In this document: positions 6,321 through 14,138 of the stretch, one piece after another | How the letters are laid out: every line of letters starts with the position of its first letter | How positions within the stretch are numbered: the stretch's first letter is position 1 | DNA from: an uncultured Mycoplasmatota bacterium | GTDB taxonomy: Bacteria; Bacillota_I; Bacilli_A; RF39; UBA660 | Length of the DNA: 51,964 nucleotides | Assembly (NCBI GenBank): GCA_947576095.1 | Contig: CANPPW010000007.1 | Location: 1-51,964 of the forward strand | Direction of reading: 5' to 3' | Translations under genes and position numbers: made by a program | Notes under the pieces: model-generated | Seen by the model: only the letters and a program-made list of their open reading frames with translations | Database searches by the model: none | Told to the model about the DNA's origin: nothing

Positions 6321-7526
6321 ATGAAACTAATTGAAGAATTAGATACAAGCACAAAAAAAGACATCATAATCAAAGGATTAATCAGGTCTAAAGGTGTTTA
6401 TTTACTTGTATCAAAACCTAAAGTAGGAAAGTCTATGTTGGCACTGCAACTTTCCTACTGTATAACCAATGGATTACCATTTCTAGGACACAAAGTAATT
6501 CCATCACCTGTCTTATATATTAGCACAGAATCCGATTTTGGTCAATTACAGGACCGCTATAGAACACTAGGTCTAACTCCAAAAAAGGATTCTTTATTTA
6601 TAATAGATAGAGATGGAAAACCTAATATAAGCATACTTGATCATAAAGAGGAAATTGCTGATTTTGCTAGTGATAAAACAACAAACAAATTAGTAATTAT
6701 TGATATGCTTAAAGATATGGATGCTATTCATTATCAAAAATGGAGAACTGAAATGATGAAAGCAAATATTTCAAATAGTTATAAAAATGAAATTCAAAAA
6801 TTTTTAAAGATAGTTATCAATTGGGCTGTTAAAACTTATGGATTCAATATGAATAAGTTTTATGGTCGAATGGAACCTTTTTCTTCAGCAAGTGATATAA
6901 AGAAAGAAATGGATTTTTATACTTTAGAAGAGTTTAATCAATTTATATCTTCTGCACCAAATTTACAAATTAAATGTCTGTATGAAACTCTGTATTATTG
7001 TGGACTTCGTAGAGGTGAAGCAAGAGGATTACAATGGAAAGATGTTAATTGGATTGATAAGAGATTATCAGTTACCAAACAAGCTGTAACAAATGGCTCT
7101 GAATCCTCTACTATCTATGAACTTACAAAACCTAAAACTGAAAAAAGTAACAGGATTTTACCCATTGCTGAAATACTCTTTATAGATTTAAAACAATTAT
7201 ATGAAGAACAAAAACAGTTTGCTGATTTTAATGATAATTGGTTTATCTTTGGAGGATTTATTCCTATTACTTTTTATCAGATGAGACACAAAAATATAGA
7301 AATAGCAAAAGATGCAAATATAAAAAGAATAAGGCTACATGACTTTAGGCACAGTTGTGCATCCTTACTCATAAACAATAATGCAAACATTGCAGTTGTA
7401 TCACAATTTTTAGGACATGCTTCTATCGAAGAAACACTTGATACTTATACGCATATGTTCAAAGATAAACTTTATGATGCGGTAAATACTATAAATAAAC
7501 TAACTTATCCTGCACCTTCAATATAG
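6321..7526 (+). CDS. Chimera: RepA-like (AAA_25) ATPase N-terminus fused to tyrosine recombinase C-terminus
   Basis: 401 aa made of two unrelated halves. Residues 1 to about 131 are the start of a RepA/DnaB-type ATPase: Walker A KPKVGKS (32-38), LQLSYCITNGLPFLG and Walker B KLVIIDML. From about residue 132 the sequence is a phage-type integrase. A core-binding helix (HYQKWRTEMM) is followed by the catalytic residues CGLRRGEA (Arg), KPKTEKS (Lys), HDFRHS (His-x-x-Arg), FLGHAS (His) and DTYTHM (Tyr). The arm-binding N-terminus is absent. I infer an in-frame deletion between a replication gene and int of one integrative element. The catalytic domain could still be active. The start has a weak GAAAGG, and the remnant of an upstream gene ends four bases earlier. 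Confidence 0.8.
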   Translation: MKLIEELDTSTKKDIIIKGLIRSKGVYLLVSKPKVGKSMLALQLSYCITNGLPFLGHKVIPSPVLYISTESDFGQLQDRYRTLGLTPKKDSLFIIDRDGKPNISILDHKEEIADFASDKTTNKLVIIDMLKDMDAIHYQKWRTEMMKANISNSYKNEIQKFLKIVINWAVKTYGFNMNKFYGRMEPFSSASDIKKEMDFYTLEEFNQFISSAPNLQIKCLYETLYYCGLRRGEARGLQWKDVNWIDKRLSVTKQAVTNGSESSTIYELTKPKTEKSNRILPIAEILFIDLKQLYEEQKQFADFNDNWFIFGGFIPITFYQMRHKNIEIAKDANIKRIRLHDFRHSCASLLINNNANIAVVSQFLGHASIEETLDTYTHMFKDKLYDAVNTINKLTYPAPSI

Positions 7527-7530
7527 GATT

Positions 7531-7552
7531 TTGGTAGTTGATTGGTAGTTGA
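7531..7552 (+). repeat. Tandem 11-bp repeat after the recombinase gene
   Basis: Two perfect adjacent copies of TTGGTAGTTGA start five bases after the recombinase stop. The position fits arm-type binding repeats or the end of an integrative element near its attachment site. The core site itself was not identified. Confidence 0.5.
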
Positions 7553-7583
7553 AAGCAATAGTTTATAAAATAATAATTTTAGA

Positions 7584-7635
7584 AACCCCTGTAAATTCAA
7601 GCAAAAACAAAAAGTGAGCCAGCTTTCGCTGACTC
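7584..7635 (-). terminator. Terminator on the minus strand beyond recG
   Basis: An 8-bp stem with one mismatch (7616-7623/7628-7635). On the minus strand it is followed by ACTTTTTGTTTTT. An outer pairing AACCCCTG (7584-7591) with CAGGGGGTT (7638-7646) encloses it. It probably ends recG transcripts and shields them from the island. Confidence 0.55.
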
Positions 7636-7657
7636 TTCAGGGGGTTTTGGTTGAGTT

Positions 7658-7702
7658 CTCTTAAATTAATCATTAAGAGCCTCTGCGTGATATCTATCAC
7701 GC
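7658..7702. repeat. Two consecutive inverted repeats between the island and recG
   Basis: CTCTTAA/TTAAGAG (7658-7664/7673-7679), then an 18-bp perfect palindrome (7685-7702, arms GCGTGATA and TATCACGC with a 2-base centre). Together with the terminator they form a hairpin-rich boundary. Possible roles are a recombinase site, a protein-binding site or a 3'-UTR structure. Confidence 0.5.
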
Positions 7703-7751
7703 TATTATAAGTATAGGTGATTTCTTTATAAAAGTCAACCTATTATAATAG

Positions 7752-9740
7752 CTAACTTTCTATGTTTAGAACAGGTTCCAATATTTTTTTTACACATTCA
7801 TGGTCTTCATTATCCTTTAAAAATAATGCACTATCTTCTTTAGCCTTTAATAAAATTGAAAAATCCCTTTTAATATCTGCTATCATAAATTTCATATCAC
7901 CACTTTGTTTAGTTCCAAATAAATCCCCACTACCTCTTAAACGAAAATCCTCTTCACTAATCTTAAAACCATCATCTTCTCTTTCCATAACTTCTAATCT
8001 TTCAATTTCACTATTACTAATTAAAAAACAATAAGACTGTAAATCATTTCGCCCTACTCTGCCGCGCAATTGATGAAGTGTCGAAAGTCCAAAACGAAAT
8101 GCATCAAAAATAACAATCATTGTAGCATTTGGAACATCTATACCAACTTCTATCACTGTTGTACTAATCAAAATTTGTATATTATTTTCGGAGAACCTCT
8201 TCATTACCTCTCCTTTTTCTTCCTTTTTCAACTTACCATGTAATACCGAAATATTATACTGTTTTCCAAATGCTCGATTCATCTTTTCATAAAGTTGCTT
8301 TACATTTTCTAAATCCATATTTTCACTTTCTTCAATTAAGGGAGCAATAACATAAATTTGATGCCCACTTTGAAGTTGTTCATACATACTTTGCAACACA
8401 TCTTTTATTTGTGAATCTTTTTTCACCTTAGTAATAATTTTTTTTCTGCCATGAGGTCTCGTTTTAATATTGGAAATATCCATATCCCCATAAAGCGCTA
8501 AAGCATAAGTTCTCGGAATGGGTGTAGCACTCATATATAAAATATCTGGAAGATATCCTTTATTTTTCAAATTGCTTCTTTGTCTTACCCCAAATCTATG
8601 CTGCTCATCGGTAACGACCAATCCTAAATTATTATATACCAGTTTTTCACTAATCAAGGCATGCGTTCCTATAACTATATCAATTTTACCAGTTCTAATT
8701 CCATCATAGATTTCCCTTTTTTCTTTCATACACGTCTTTCCTGTTAACAAAGAAATTGATATATTAAATTCTTTCATAAGAGAAAGTAAATTTGTATAAT
8801 GTTGCTCTGCAAGTATTTCAGTAGGAGCCATTAAAGCACTTTGGTATCCTCCTAAATAATTCATATACATAGAAACAATTGCAACAATTGTTTTTCCACT
8901 ACCAACATCCCCTTGCAAAAGGCGATTCATTCTTTTAGAACAACTTAAATCATTATAAATAGTTTGTATACTCTGATATTGATCTTCTGTAAGTCTAAAT
9001 GGCAAACTATCAATAAATTGTTTAACCTTAAATTCCTCGATTTTTCTCTCCAATCCTTCTTTCATAGTTTGATTGTTTTTTAAATATTCCATACGTATCA
9101 TAAAAATAAATAATTCTTCATACTTTGTTCGAAGTCTGGCTCTCTTTAAATTAGAAAGTGATGAAGGTCTGTGCAACTCTAAAATTGATTCCCTCTTTGA
9201 TAAAAATTTATATTTTTCCCGATATTCTAAAGGAATATAATCTTCAACAGTACTATCTAAAAGTAAAGATTTATGAATAACTGACTCAAGCTTCTTACTA
9301 CTCAACCCATAAACAGTATGATAAACAGCCTCAATTTTTACTTCATCAGATAACTTAGAAAATCGTATATCATTTGCTGTAATAGTATTATGTCTTTTAT
9401 CATATTTACCAAAAATAGTAATTTCTGTCCCTACCGATAATCTTGACTTTAGAAAAGCCCTATTGAAGATAATAATATGAACAAGACTATTATTCGTTCT
9501 TAAAATAAAATTCATTTTATTAAGTTTCTTATGAATAAAAAAAACATTAGGAAGTGATTCCACTACTCCATCTACAATAACTTTACCATCAGATTCTACA
9601 TCTAATAAATTTGTTCTTTGCAAAATATTATACCGAAAAGGATAAAAAGTTACTAAATCTTCTATAGTGAAAATCCCCAACTTTTCAAGTAATTCTGTAG
9701 TATGGGTTCCAACTCCTTTTAAATTTTCTAAATGATTCAA
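7752..9740 (-). CDS. recG: ATP-dependent DNA helicase RecG
   Basis: 662 aa, close to the usual 680. RecG remodels stalled replication forks and branch-migrates Holliday junctions. The N-terminal wedge/OB region (about 50-150) starts with KGVGTHTTELLEKLGI. Helicase motifs are GDVGSGKT (about 277-284), DEQHRFG, MSATPIPRT, VIEVGIDVPNA and QLRGRVGR, ending in the RecG C-terminal region (LRGSGDLFGTKQSG). AAGGTG precedes the ATG. It has its own consensus promoter, which carries an SOS box, and is the only gene between that promoter and the terminator at 7584-7635. Confidence 0.95.
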   Translation of the reverse strand: MNHLENLKGVGTHTTELLEKLGIFTIEDLVTFYPFRYNILQRTNLLDVESDGKVIVDGVVESLPNVFFIHKKLNKMNFILRTNNSLVHIIIFNRAFLKSRLSVGTEITIFGKYDKRHNTITANDIRFSKLSDEVKIEAVYHTVYGLSSKKLESVIHKSLLLDSTVEDYIPLEYREKYKFLSKRESILELHRPSSLSNLKRARLRTKYEELFIFMIRMEYLKNNQTMKEGLERKIEEFKVKQFIDSLPFRLTEDQYQSIQTIYNDLSCSKRMNRLLQGDVGSGKTIVAIVSMYMNYLGGYQSALMAPTEILAEQHYTNLLSLMKEFNISISLLTGKTCMKEKREIYDGIRTGKIDIVIGTHALISEKLVYNNLGLVVTDEQHRFGVRQRSNLKNKGYLPDILYMSATPIPRTYALALYGDMDISNIKTRPHGRKKIITKVKKDSQIKDVLQSMYEQLQSGHQIYVIAPLIEESENMDLENVKQLYEKMNRAFGKQYNISVLHGKLKKEEKGEVMKRFSENNIQILISTTVIEVGIDVPNATMIVIFDAFRFGLSTLHQLRGRVGRNDLQSYCFLISNSEIERLEVMEREDDGFKISEEDFRLRGSGDLFGTKQSGDMKFMIADIKRDFSILLKAKEDSALFLKDNEDHECVKKILEPVLNIES

Positions 9741-9766
9741 TTAGTCACCTTCTATCTAATTATTCC

Positions 9767-9795
9767 ATTATAACGAACTTTAGTTCGTCTGTCAA
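9767..9795 (-). promoter_or_regulatory. recG promoter (consensus sigma-A)
   Basis: On the minus strand: TTGACA (9790-9795), exactly 17 bp, TATAAT (9767-9772). A LexA-type box fills the spacer. Confidence 0.8.
9774..9787. promoter_or_regulatory. LexA/DinR SOS box in the recG promoter
   Basis: CGAAC-TTTA-GTTCG fits the Gram-positive SOS consensus CGAACN4GTTCG exactly, and the palindrome extends one more base each side. It lies between -35 and -10, where LexA binding would block RNA polymerase. This implies recG is induced by DNA damage here. Confidence 0.8.
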
Positions 9796-9828
9796 TACAG
9801 TAAATATTTTTTATAAAAATTTAAAAAA

Positions 9829-9850
9829 AGCTTGACAAAACAAGCTTCTT
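9829..9850 (-). terminator. Terminator of the PFOR transcript
   Basis: On the minus strand AAGCTTG-TTTTG-TCAAGCTT is followed by a run of T. It lies about 130 bases after the PFOR stop, so that mRNA has a long 3' UTR antisense to the plus-strand small RNA. The hairpin overlaps the -35 of that small RNA. Confidence 0.7.
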
Positions 9851-9860
9851 AGGTTAGTAT
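9832..9860 (+). promoter_or_regulatory. Promoter for the candidate small RNA at 9867
   Basis: -35 TTGACA (9832-9837), 17-bp spacer, -10 TAGTAT (9855-9860, 4 of 6). No plus-strand ORF follows before the terminator. Confidence 0.55.
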
Positions 9861-9866
9861 ATACAG

Positions 9867-9966
9867 TACCAATTCGGAATTAGGCGAATTGGTGCTAGTA
9901 TCACACTAGCCAACCCCTTTTTATTCTTTTATTGAACAGTTTCTCAGGGGGACTGTTCTTTTTGTT
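9867..9966 (+). ncRNA. Candidate C-rich small regulatory RNA antisense to the PFOR 3' UTR
   Basis: About 100 bases between a promoter and an intrinsic terminator. It has a 9-bp hairpin (9868-9876/9885-9893), a 6-bp hairpin (9894-9899/9905-9910), a single-stranded CAACCCCTTTTT segment (9911-9922), an AU linker, and a terminator hairpin (9934-9940/9952-9958) with a T-tract. CCCC runs flanked by U are the Shine-Dalgarno-pairing seeds of Firmicute sRNAs such as RoxS/RsaE. Here the terminator loop holds GGGGG (9947-9951), which could pair with the CCCC as a pseudoknot or lock. There is no ORF with a ribosome binding site. Function is an inference. Confidence 0.55.
9934..9966 (+). terminator. Terminator of the candidate small RNA
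   Basis: GAACAGT/ACTGTTC stem followed by TTTTTGTTT on the plus strand. On the minus strand the hairpin has no T-tract, so it does not end PFOR mRNA. Confidence 0.65.
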
Positions 9967-9978
9967 TACAAAAAACTA

Positions 9979-12900
9979 TTAGAAAGTAATTTCAACATTT
10001 TTATCATTGATTTCTTCTGTTTCTTTATTTTCCAAGCTTTGATAATATCGATATTTTTTAATAGCTTGCTCCTTGTTTTCTTTTAATAATCGCTTAGCCT
10101 CTTCTGGGTTTACTTTTTTTAAATTAGAATACCTTGTCTCACCACTTAGAAATTCGTCATATAAATCAAAATTTATATTTTTACTATAAAGAGTAAATTT
10201 TTTCGTTTCAGGATGATAACTAAAAGTAGGAAAATAACCACATTTTGTTGCTAATTTTTCTTCTTCTATAGTATAGGACATTCCCTTTTTGATTCCATGT
10301 GAAATACAAGGTGAATATGCTATTAAGATAGATGGCCCATGATAAGATGCTGCCTCTTTCATAATTTTTATCGTTTGTACAAAATTAGATCCCAAACAGA
10401 TTTGTCCTACATATACATGGGGATAACACATAGCAATGCGGGCTAGATCTTTCTTTTGTGTTACCTTCCCATTTGATGCAAAAGATGCAAGTGAACCAGT
10501 ATGAGTAGCTTTTGATGCTTGGCCTCCTGTATTAGAATATACTTCTGAATCTAAAACCAAAATATTTATATCCTCTTTAGAAGATAAAATCTGATCAATT
10601 CCACTAAATCCAATATCGTATGCCCATCCATCTCCACCAACAACATATATCATTCGTGCCACAATATAATCTTTTATCTCATTTAACTGCTTAGGTGCGG
10701 TTTGATAATCTATATTTTCATAAACTTCTTTTGTAATGGTATAATCTTGTCTATTTTTCAGCCACTTTTCAAATAAAACATGATTGGGGTTATCCATATT
10801 CTGTCTCATAATTTTCTCTATGCGATCTCTCATAACTAAATTTCCTATAAGAATACCATACCCATACTCTGCATTATCTTCAAACAGAGAACTTGCCCAA
10901 GGAATACTATAAGGAAGTGAAGAAGCACTTCCACCATAAATAGAAGAACAACCTGTAGCATTCGCAATCATTAATTTTTCTCCATGAAGTTGTGTTAAAA
11001 GTTTAATATAAGGTGTCTCCCCACAGCCTGCACAAGCTCCACAAAACTCAAAATGACAAGGTTCAAACTGACTTCCCTTAACTGTATCGCTTGGAAATAA
11101 ATGTTTGTTTTTGATATTTTTATTTAAATAATCAAATCTTTTTTGTTCATTTTCTCTTATTTGCTCAGATATCTTAGCTGAGGTAAGTGCCTTTATCATT
11201 CTAAGTCCTGGACACGTATTTATACATAATCCACATCCTGTACAATCTAATATAGAAATACCCATTGTAAAATAATACCCTTCTTTTCCAATCGCTTTTT
11301 TACATGAGTCTTTTACATATGAAGGAGCTTTTTGATATTCAGCTTCTGTTAACAAATAAGGCCTGATTACTCCATGTGGACATACAAGGGAACACTGATT
11401 ACATTCTATACAATTTTCTTTAATATACTTAGGAACAATCTGACTCATTCCTTTTTTTTCTAAACGACTTGTAGCAGGTTCAAATCTTCCATCTATATAT
11501 TTAGCAAAAGCAGATACAGGTAACTCTCCACCTTTGCGTACCATCAACGCTTTTGGAACATTTATCACCTTAGGTTCCTCTTCAACTAAAAGAACACTAT
11601 CAGATAATCGAATCTGATTTAAATATTGTGGTGCAGCCTCGATAGCTAAAAGATTTGCATTTACAATATCTTCCCCTTTTTTTTCAAACCTTTTTGTAAC
11701 TACTTTCTTTAATTTTTCTTTGGCAAGTGTATAATCTATTAACTGTGTTATTTTTAAAATAGCACTCTCCATAATCGTACTCATTCGATTTCCTAATCCC
11801 ACTTTACGGGCCAGTTCATAAGCATTAATGATATAAAACTGTATATTTTTACTTTTTAATATAAACTTGGTATTATCATTCAAATCTCTTTCAATTTCCT
11901 CTTTTGTTTTCGCTGTATTTAAAATAAAAATTCCGTTTTCTTGAATACCTTTTAATACATTAAATTCATGCATATAACTATCTTTTGTAACAACAACCAC
12001 CCTAGGTGTATCTACATAGTATGTTTTTCGAATTGGCGTATTAGAAAAACGTAAGTGAGAAACTGTCACTCCACCCGATTTTTTAGAATCATATTCAAAA
12101 TATCCTTGTACATATTGATTGGTATAATCCCCTATTAATTGAATAATCGATTTAGATGCAGAAACCATTCCATCACTACCATATCCATAAAATAGAAAAT
12201 CGTCAGTACCTCCTATTTTAAAGCCTTTGTCAATAGAAAGACTATAATGTGTTACATCATCTTCAATACCAATTGTAAAATTATGAAAAGGTTTATCTAA
12301 CATATCATACACAGCTTTTATCATAGCAGGAGTTGTATTTTTAGAAGAAAGTCCATACCTTCCTCCTACTACCTTTATTTTTTTTGAAGAAAGAATACTT
12401 ACCACATCTAAATAAAGGGGCTCTCCTACACTACCATGTTCTTTTGTACGATCTAAAACTGCTATTTTTTGCACGGTGCTAGGTAATTCTTTTAAAAAGT
12501 ATTTACTACTAAATGGTCGATATAAATGAACTTCAATAAGGCCTAATTTTTCCCCGCTTTTACTTAATGTATCGATAGTCTCTTTAATGGTCTCACAAAT
12601 AGAACCCATTGCTACAATTACTTTTTTGGCGGCTTTATGACCATAATAATTAAAAGGTCTATAATCCAGTCTACTTCTTGTATTTATTTTTTTCATATAA
12701 CGATTTACTAAATCAGGAATTTTCTCATAATATGGATTTTTTGCTTCCATTGCCTGAAAATAGATATCATCATTTTGTGCGGTTCCTCTAATATCTGGCT
12801 TTAATGGATTCATAGCTTTATTTCGAAACTTTTGCAACGCCTTTTTATCAATCAATTTTTCATAATCTTCCTTTTCTAATACTTTAATTTTATTAATTTC

Positions 12901-13431
12901 ATGACTTGTACGAAATCCATCAAAAAAATGTAGAAATGGGATAGAGGATTGAATCGCTACTAAGTGTGCTACCGCTGAAAGATAAGCTGCATCCTGAACA
13001 GAAGAGGAACATAACATAGCAAAACCTGTACTCCTTGCAGCATAAATATCCTGATGATCTCCCAAAATACTTAAAGCATGTGTCGATAATGATCTAGCCG
13101 CAACATGCATTGTAAGTGGAAGCATCTCACCTGCGATTTTGTACATGTTAGGAATCATTAGCAAAAGTCCTTGACTTGCGGTATATGTACTTGTTAAAAG
13201 GCCAGCTACTAAAGAACCATGTACCATACCTGCAGCACCTGCTTCGCTTTGCATCTCTACAACCTTTACTGCATCTCCAAAAATATTTTCCCTTTTTTGC
13301 TGACTCCATTCATCAATATGTTCTGCCATAGGACTTGATGGAGTAATAGGATAAATGCCTGCAACTTCTGTAAAAAAGTAAGAAGTATAACTACAAGCTT
13401 CATTTCCATCCACAGTTATTGTTTTTCTCAT
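9979..13431 (-). CDS. nifJ: Pyruvate:ferredoxin (flavodoxin) oxidoreductase, single chain
   Basis: 1150 aa from the chosen start. It oxidatively decarboxylates pyruvate with CoA to acetyl-CoA, CO2 and reduced ferredoxin, the central step of anaerobic glycolysis. It begins MRKTITVDGNEACSY...GIYPITPSSPMAEHIDEW. Two 4Fe-4S ferredoxin motifs (CIECNQCSLVCPHG and CTGCGLCINTCPG) and a C-terminal TPP domain (GCGETPY, GGDGWAYDIGFSG) follow. An upstream in-frame ATG (13533) would add 34 residues with no homology; AGAGG lies six bases before the ATG at 13431. It is oxygen-sensitive, which points to an anaerobe. It is monocistronic, with promoter at 13459-13489 and terminator at 9829-9850. Confidence 0.95.
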   Translation of the reverse strand: MRKTITVDGNEACSYTSYFFTEVAGIYPITPSSPMAEHIDEWSQQKRENIFGDAVKVVEMQSEAGAAGMVHGSLVAGLLTSTYTASQGLLLMIPNMYKIAGEMLPLTMHVAARSLSTHALSILGDHQDIYAARSTGFAMLCSSSVQDAAYLSAVAHLVAIQSSIPFLHFFDGFRTSHEINKIKVLEKEDYEKLIDKKALQKFRNKAMNPLKPDIRGTAQNDDIYFQAMEAKNPYYEKIPDLVNRYMKKINTRSRLDYRPFNYYGHKAAKKVIVAMGSICETIKETIDTLSKSGEKLGLIEVHLYRPFSSKYFLKELPSTVQKIAVLDRTKEHGSVGEPLYLDVVSILSSKKIKVVGGRYGLSSKNTTPAMIKAVYDMLDKPFHNFTIGIEDDVTHYSLSIDKGFKIGGTDDFLFYGYGSDGMVSASKSIIQLIGDYTNQYVQGYFEYDSKKSGGVTVSHLRFSNTPIRKTYYVDTPRVVVVTKDSYMHEFNVLKGIQENGIFILNTAKTKEEIERDLNDNTKFILKSKNIQFYIINAYELARKVGLGNRMSTIMESAILKITQLIDYTLAKEKLKKVVTKRFEKKGEDIVNANLLAIEAAPQYLNQIRLSDSVLLVEEEPKVINVPKALMVRKGGELPVSAFAKYIDGRFEPATSRLEKKGMSQIVPKYIKENCIECNQCSLVCPHGVIRPYLLTEAEYQKAPSYVKDSCKKAIGKEGYYFTMGISILDCTGCGLCINTCPGLRMIKALTSAKISEQIRENEQKRFDYLNKNIKNKHLFPSDTVKGSQFEPCHFEFCGACAGCGETPYIKLLTQLHGEKLMIANATGCSSIYGGSASSLPYSIPWASSLFEDNAEYGYGILIGNLVMRDRIEKIMRQNMDNPNHVLFEKWLKNRQDYTITKEVYENIDYQTAPKQLNEIKDYIVARMIYVVGGDGWAYDIGFSGIDQILSSKEDINILVLDSEVYSNTGGQASKATHTGSLASFASNGKVTQKKDLARIAMCYPHVYVGQICLGSNFVQTIKIMKEAASYHGPSILIAYSPCISHGIKKGMSYTIEEEKLATKCGYFPTFSYHPETKKFTLYSKNINFDLYDEFLSGETRYSNLKKVNPEEAKRLLKENKEQAIKKYRYYQSLENKETEEINDKNVEITF

Positions 13432-13458
13432 ACACATCCTCTTTTCTACTCTTATTTT

Positions 13459-13489
13459 ATTATAACATAGGTAAAAATATTTCTGACAA
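13459..13489 (-). promoter_or_regulatory. Probable PFOR promoter
   Basis: Minus strand: TTGTCA (13484-13489), a 19-bp spacer and TATAAT (13459-13464). The spacer is longer than ideal. It lies inside the reading frame of the longer start, which further argues against that start. Confidence 0.5.
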
Positions 13490-13658
13490 AAAATTAATTG
13501 AACTTTAGGTATTTTCTTTTTATTCATAATCAATATTTTTTATGAAAAGTTTCTATAGATGCTTAATTTCTTATAGTTAAAATTGTAATATAAATAATTC
13601 ATATATATAGTTTATATTGAAAAAAATGATATAATTAAAATAGAAAGGAAAAGATTGT

Positions 13659-14006
13659 ATGAAAAAAGAAATTAAAAATTTTGAAAAAATTATAGGAATT
13701 GTTTTAATAATTTTAACTGCTATTAGTTTAATTATCAATACATTACAATTTACAAACCAAATTTATAGTTGGAATTATAACACAGAAAGACTAAATAATT
13801 TATTAATTAGTAACCCTTTTGGAATTTTGTTATGGTTCGATAATATTTTAATATATATTTGTAGTATATTATATATTGTAAGTGCTATTAAATCTAAAAA
13901 GGATATATTAATTAAAATAAGCTTTTCTCTATTTTCCATTTTAACAACAATAGTTGTAACAACACTTTTAATAAATGTTGTTGCTAGTATATTTGGTATA
14001 TTTTAA
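13659..14006 (+). CDS. Small hypothetical membrane protein (three TM)
   Basis: 115 aa with hydrophobic helices at about 10-28, 54-76 and 85-112 and few charged residues between them. GAAAGGA precedes the ATG, and a terminator follows at 14027-14057, so it is a free-standing plus-strand gene between two minus-strand operons. A TATAAT-like -10 lies about 30 bases upstream. No family was recognised. The base composition is more AT-rich than its neighbours. Confidence 0.6.
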   Translation: MKKEIKNFEKIIGIVLIILTAISLIINTLQFTNQIYSWNYNTERLNNLLISNPFGILLWFDNILIYICSILYIVSAIKSKKDILIKISFSLFSILTTIVVTTLLINVVASIFGIF

Positions 14007-14026
14007 AATCTAGAATATAAAGTATT

Positions 14027-14057
14027 GACAAATAAATTACGTTATTTGTCTTTTTTT
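14027..14057 (+). terminator. Rho-independent terminator
   Basis: GACAAATAA/TTATTTGTC, 9-bp stem with 6-base loop, then TTTTTTT on the plus strand after the small membrane protein gene. Confidence 0.8.
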
Positions 14058-14112
14058 AATAAACATGTATGATAGCATATTTTCTATTCAAAAAATACAT
14101 ATAAATTTCTAT

Positions 14113-14138
14113 ACAAAAAAAGATAATTTTACTTATCT
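14113..14138 (-). terminator. Terminator of the pheST operon
   Basis: AGATAA/TTATCT stem on the minus strand followed by a T run; the pheT stop codon lies in the loop. Confidence 0.6.

Noticed and set aside
9841-9966. SRP RNA, 6S RNA or a metabolite riboswitch at the recG-nifJ intergenic RNA
   Set aside because: No SRP apical-loop consensus, length too short for 6S, and no plus-strand gene follows for a riboswitch to control. An sRNA fits better.
9979-13533. Longer PFOR start at 13533
   Set aside because: The extra 34 residues contain the predicted promoter and show no family similarity; AGAGG precedes the ATG at 13431.
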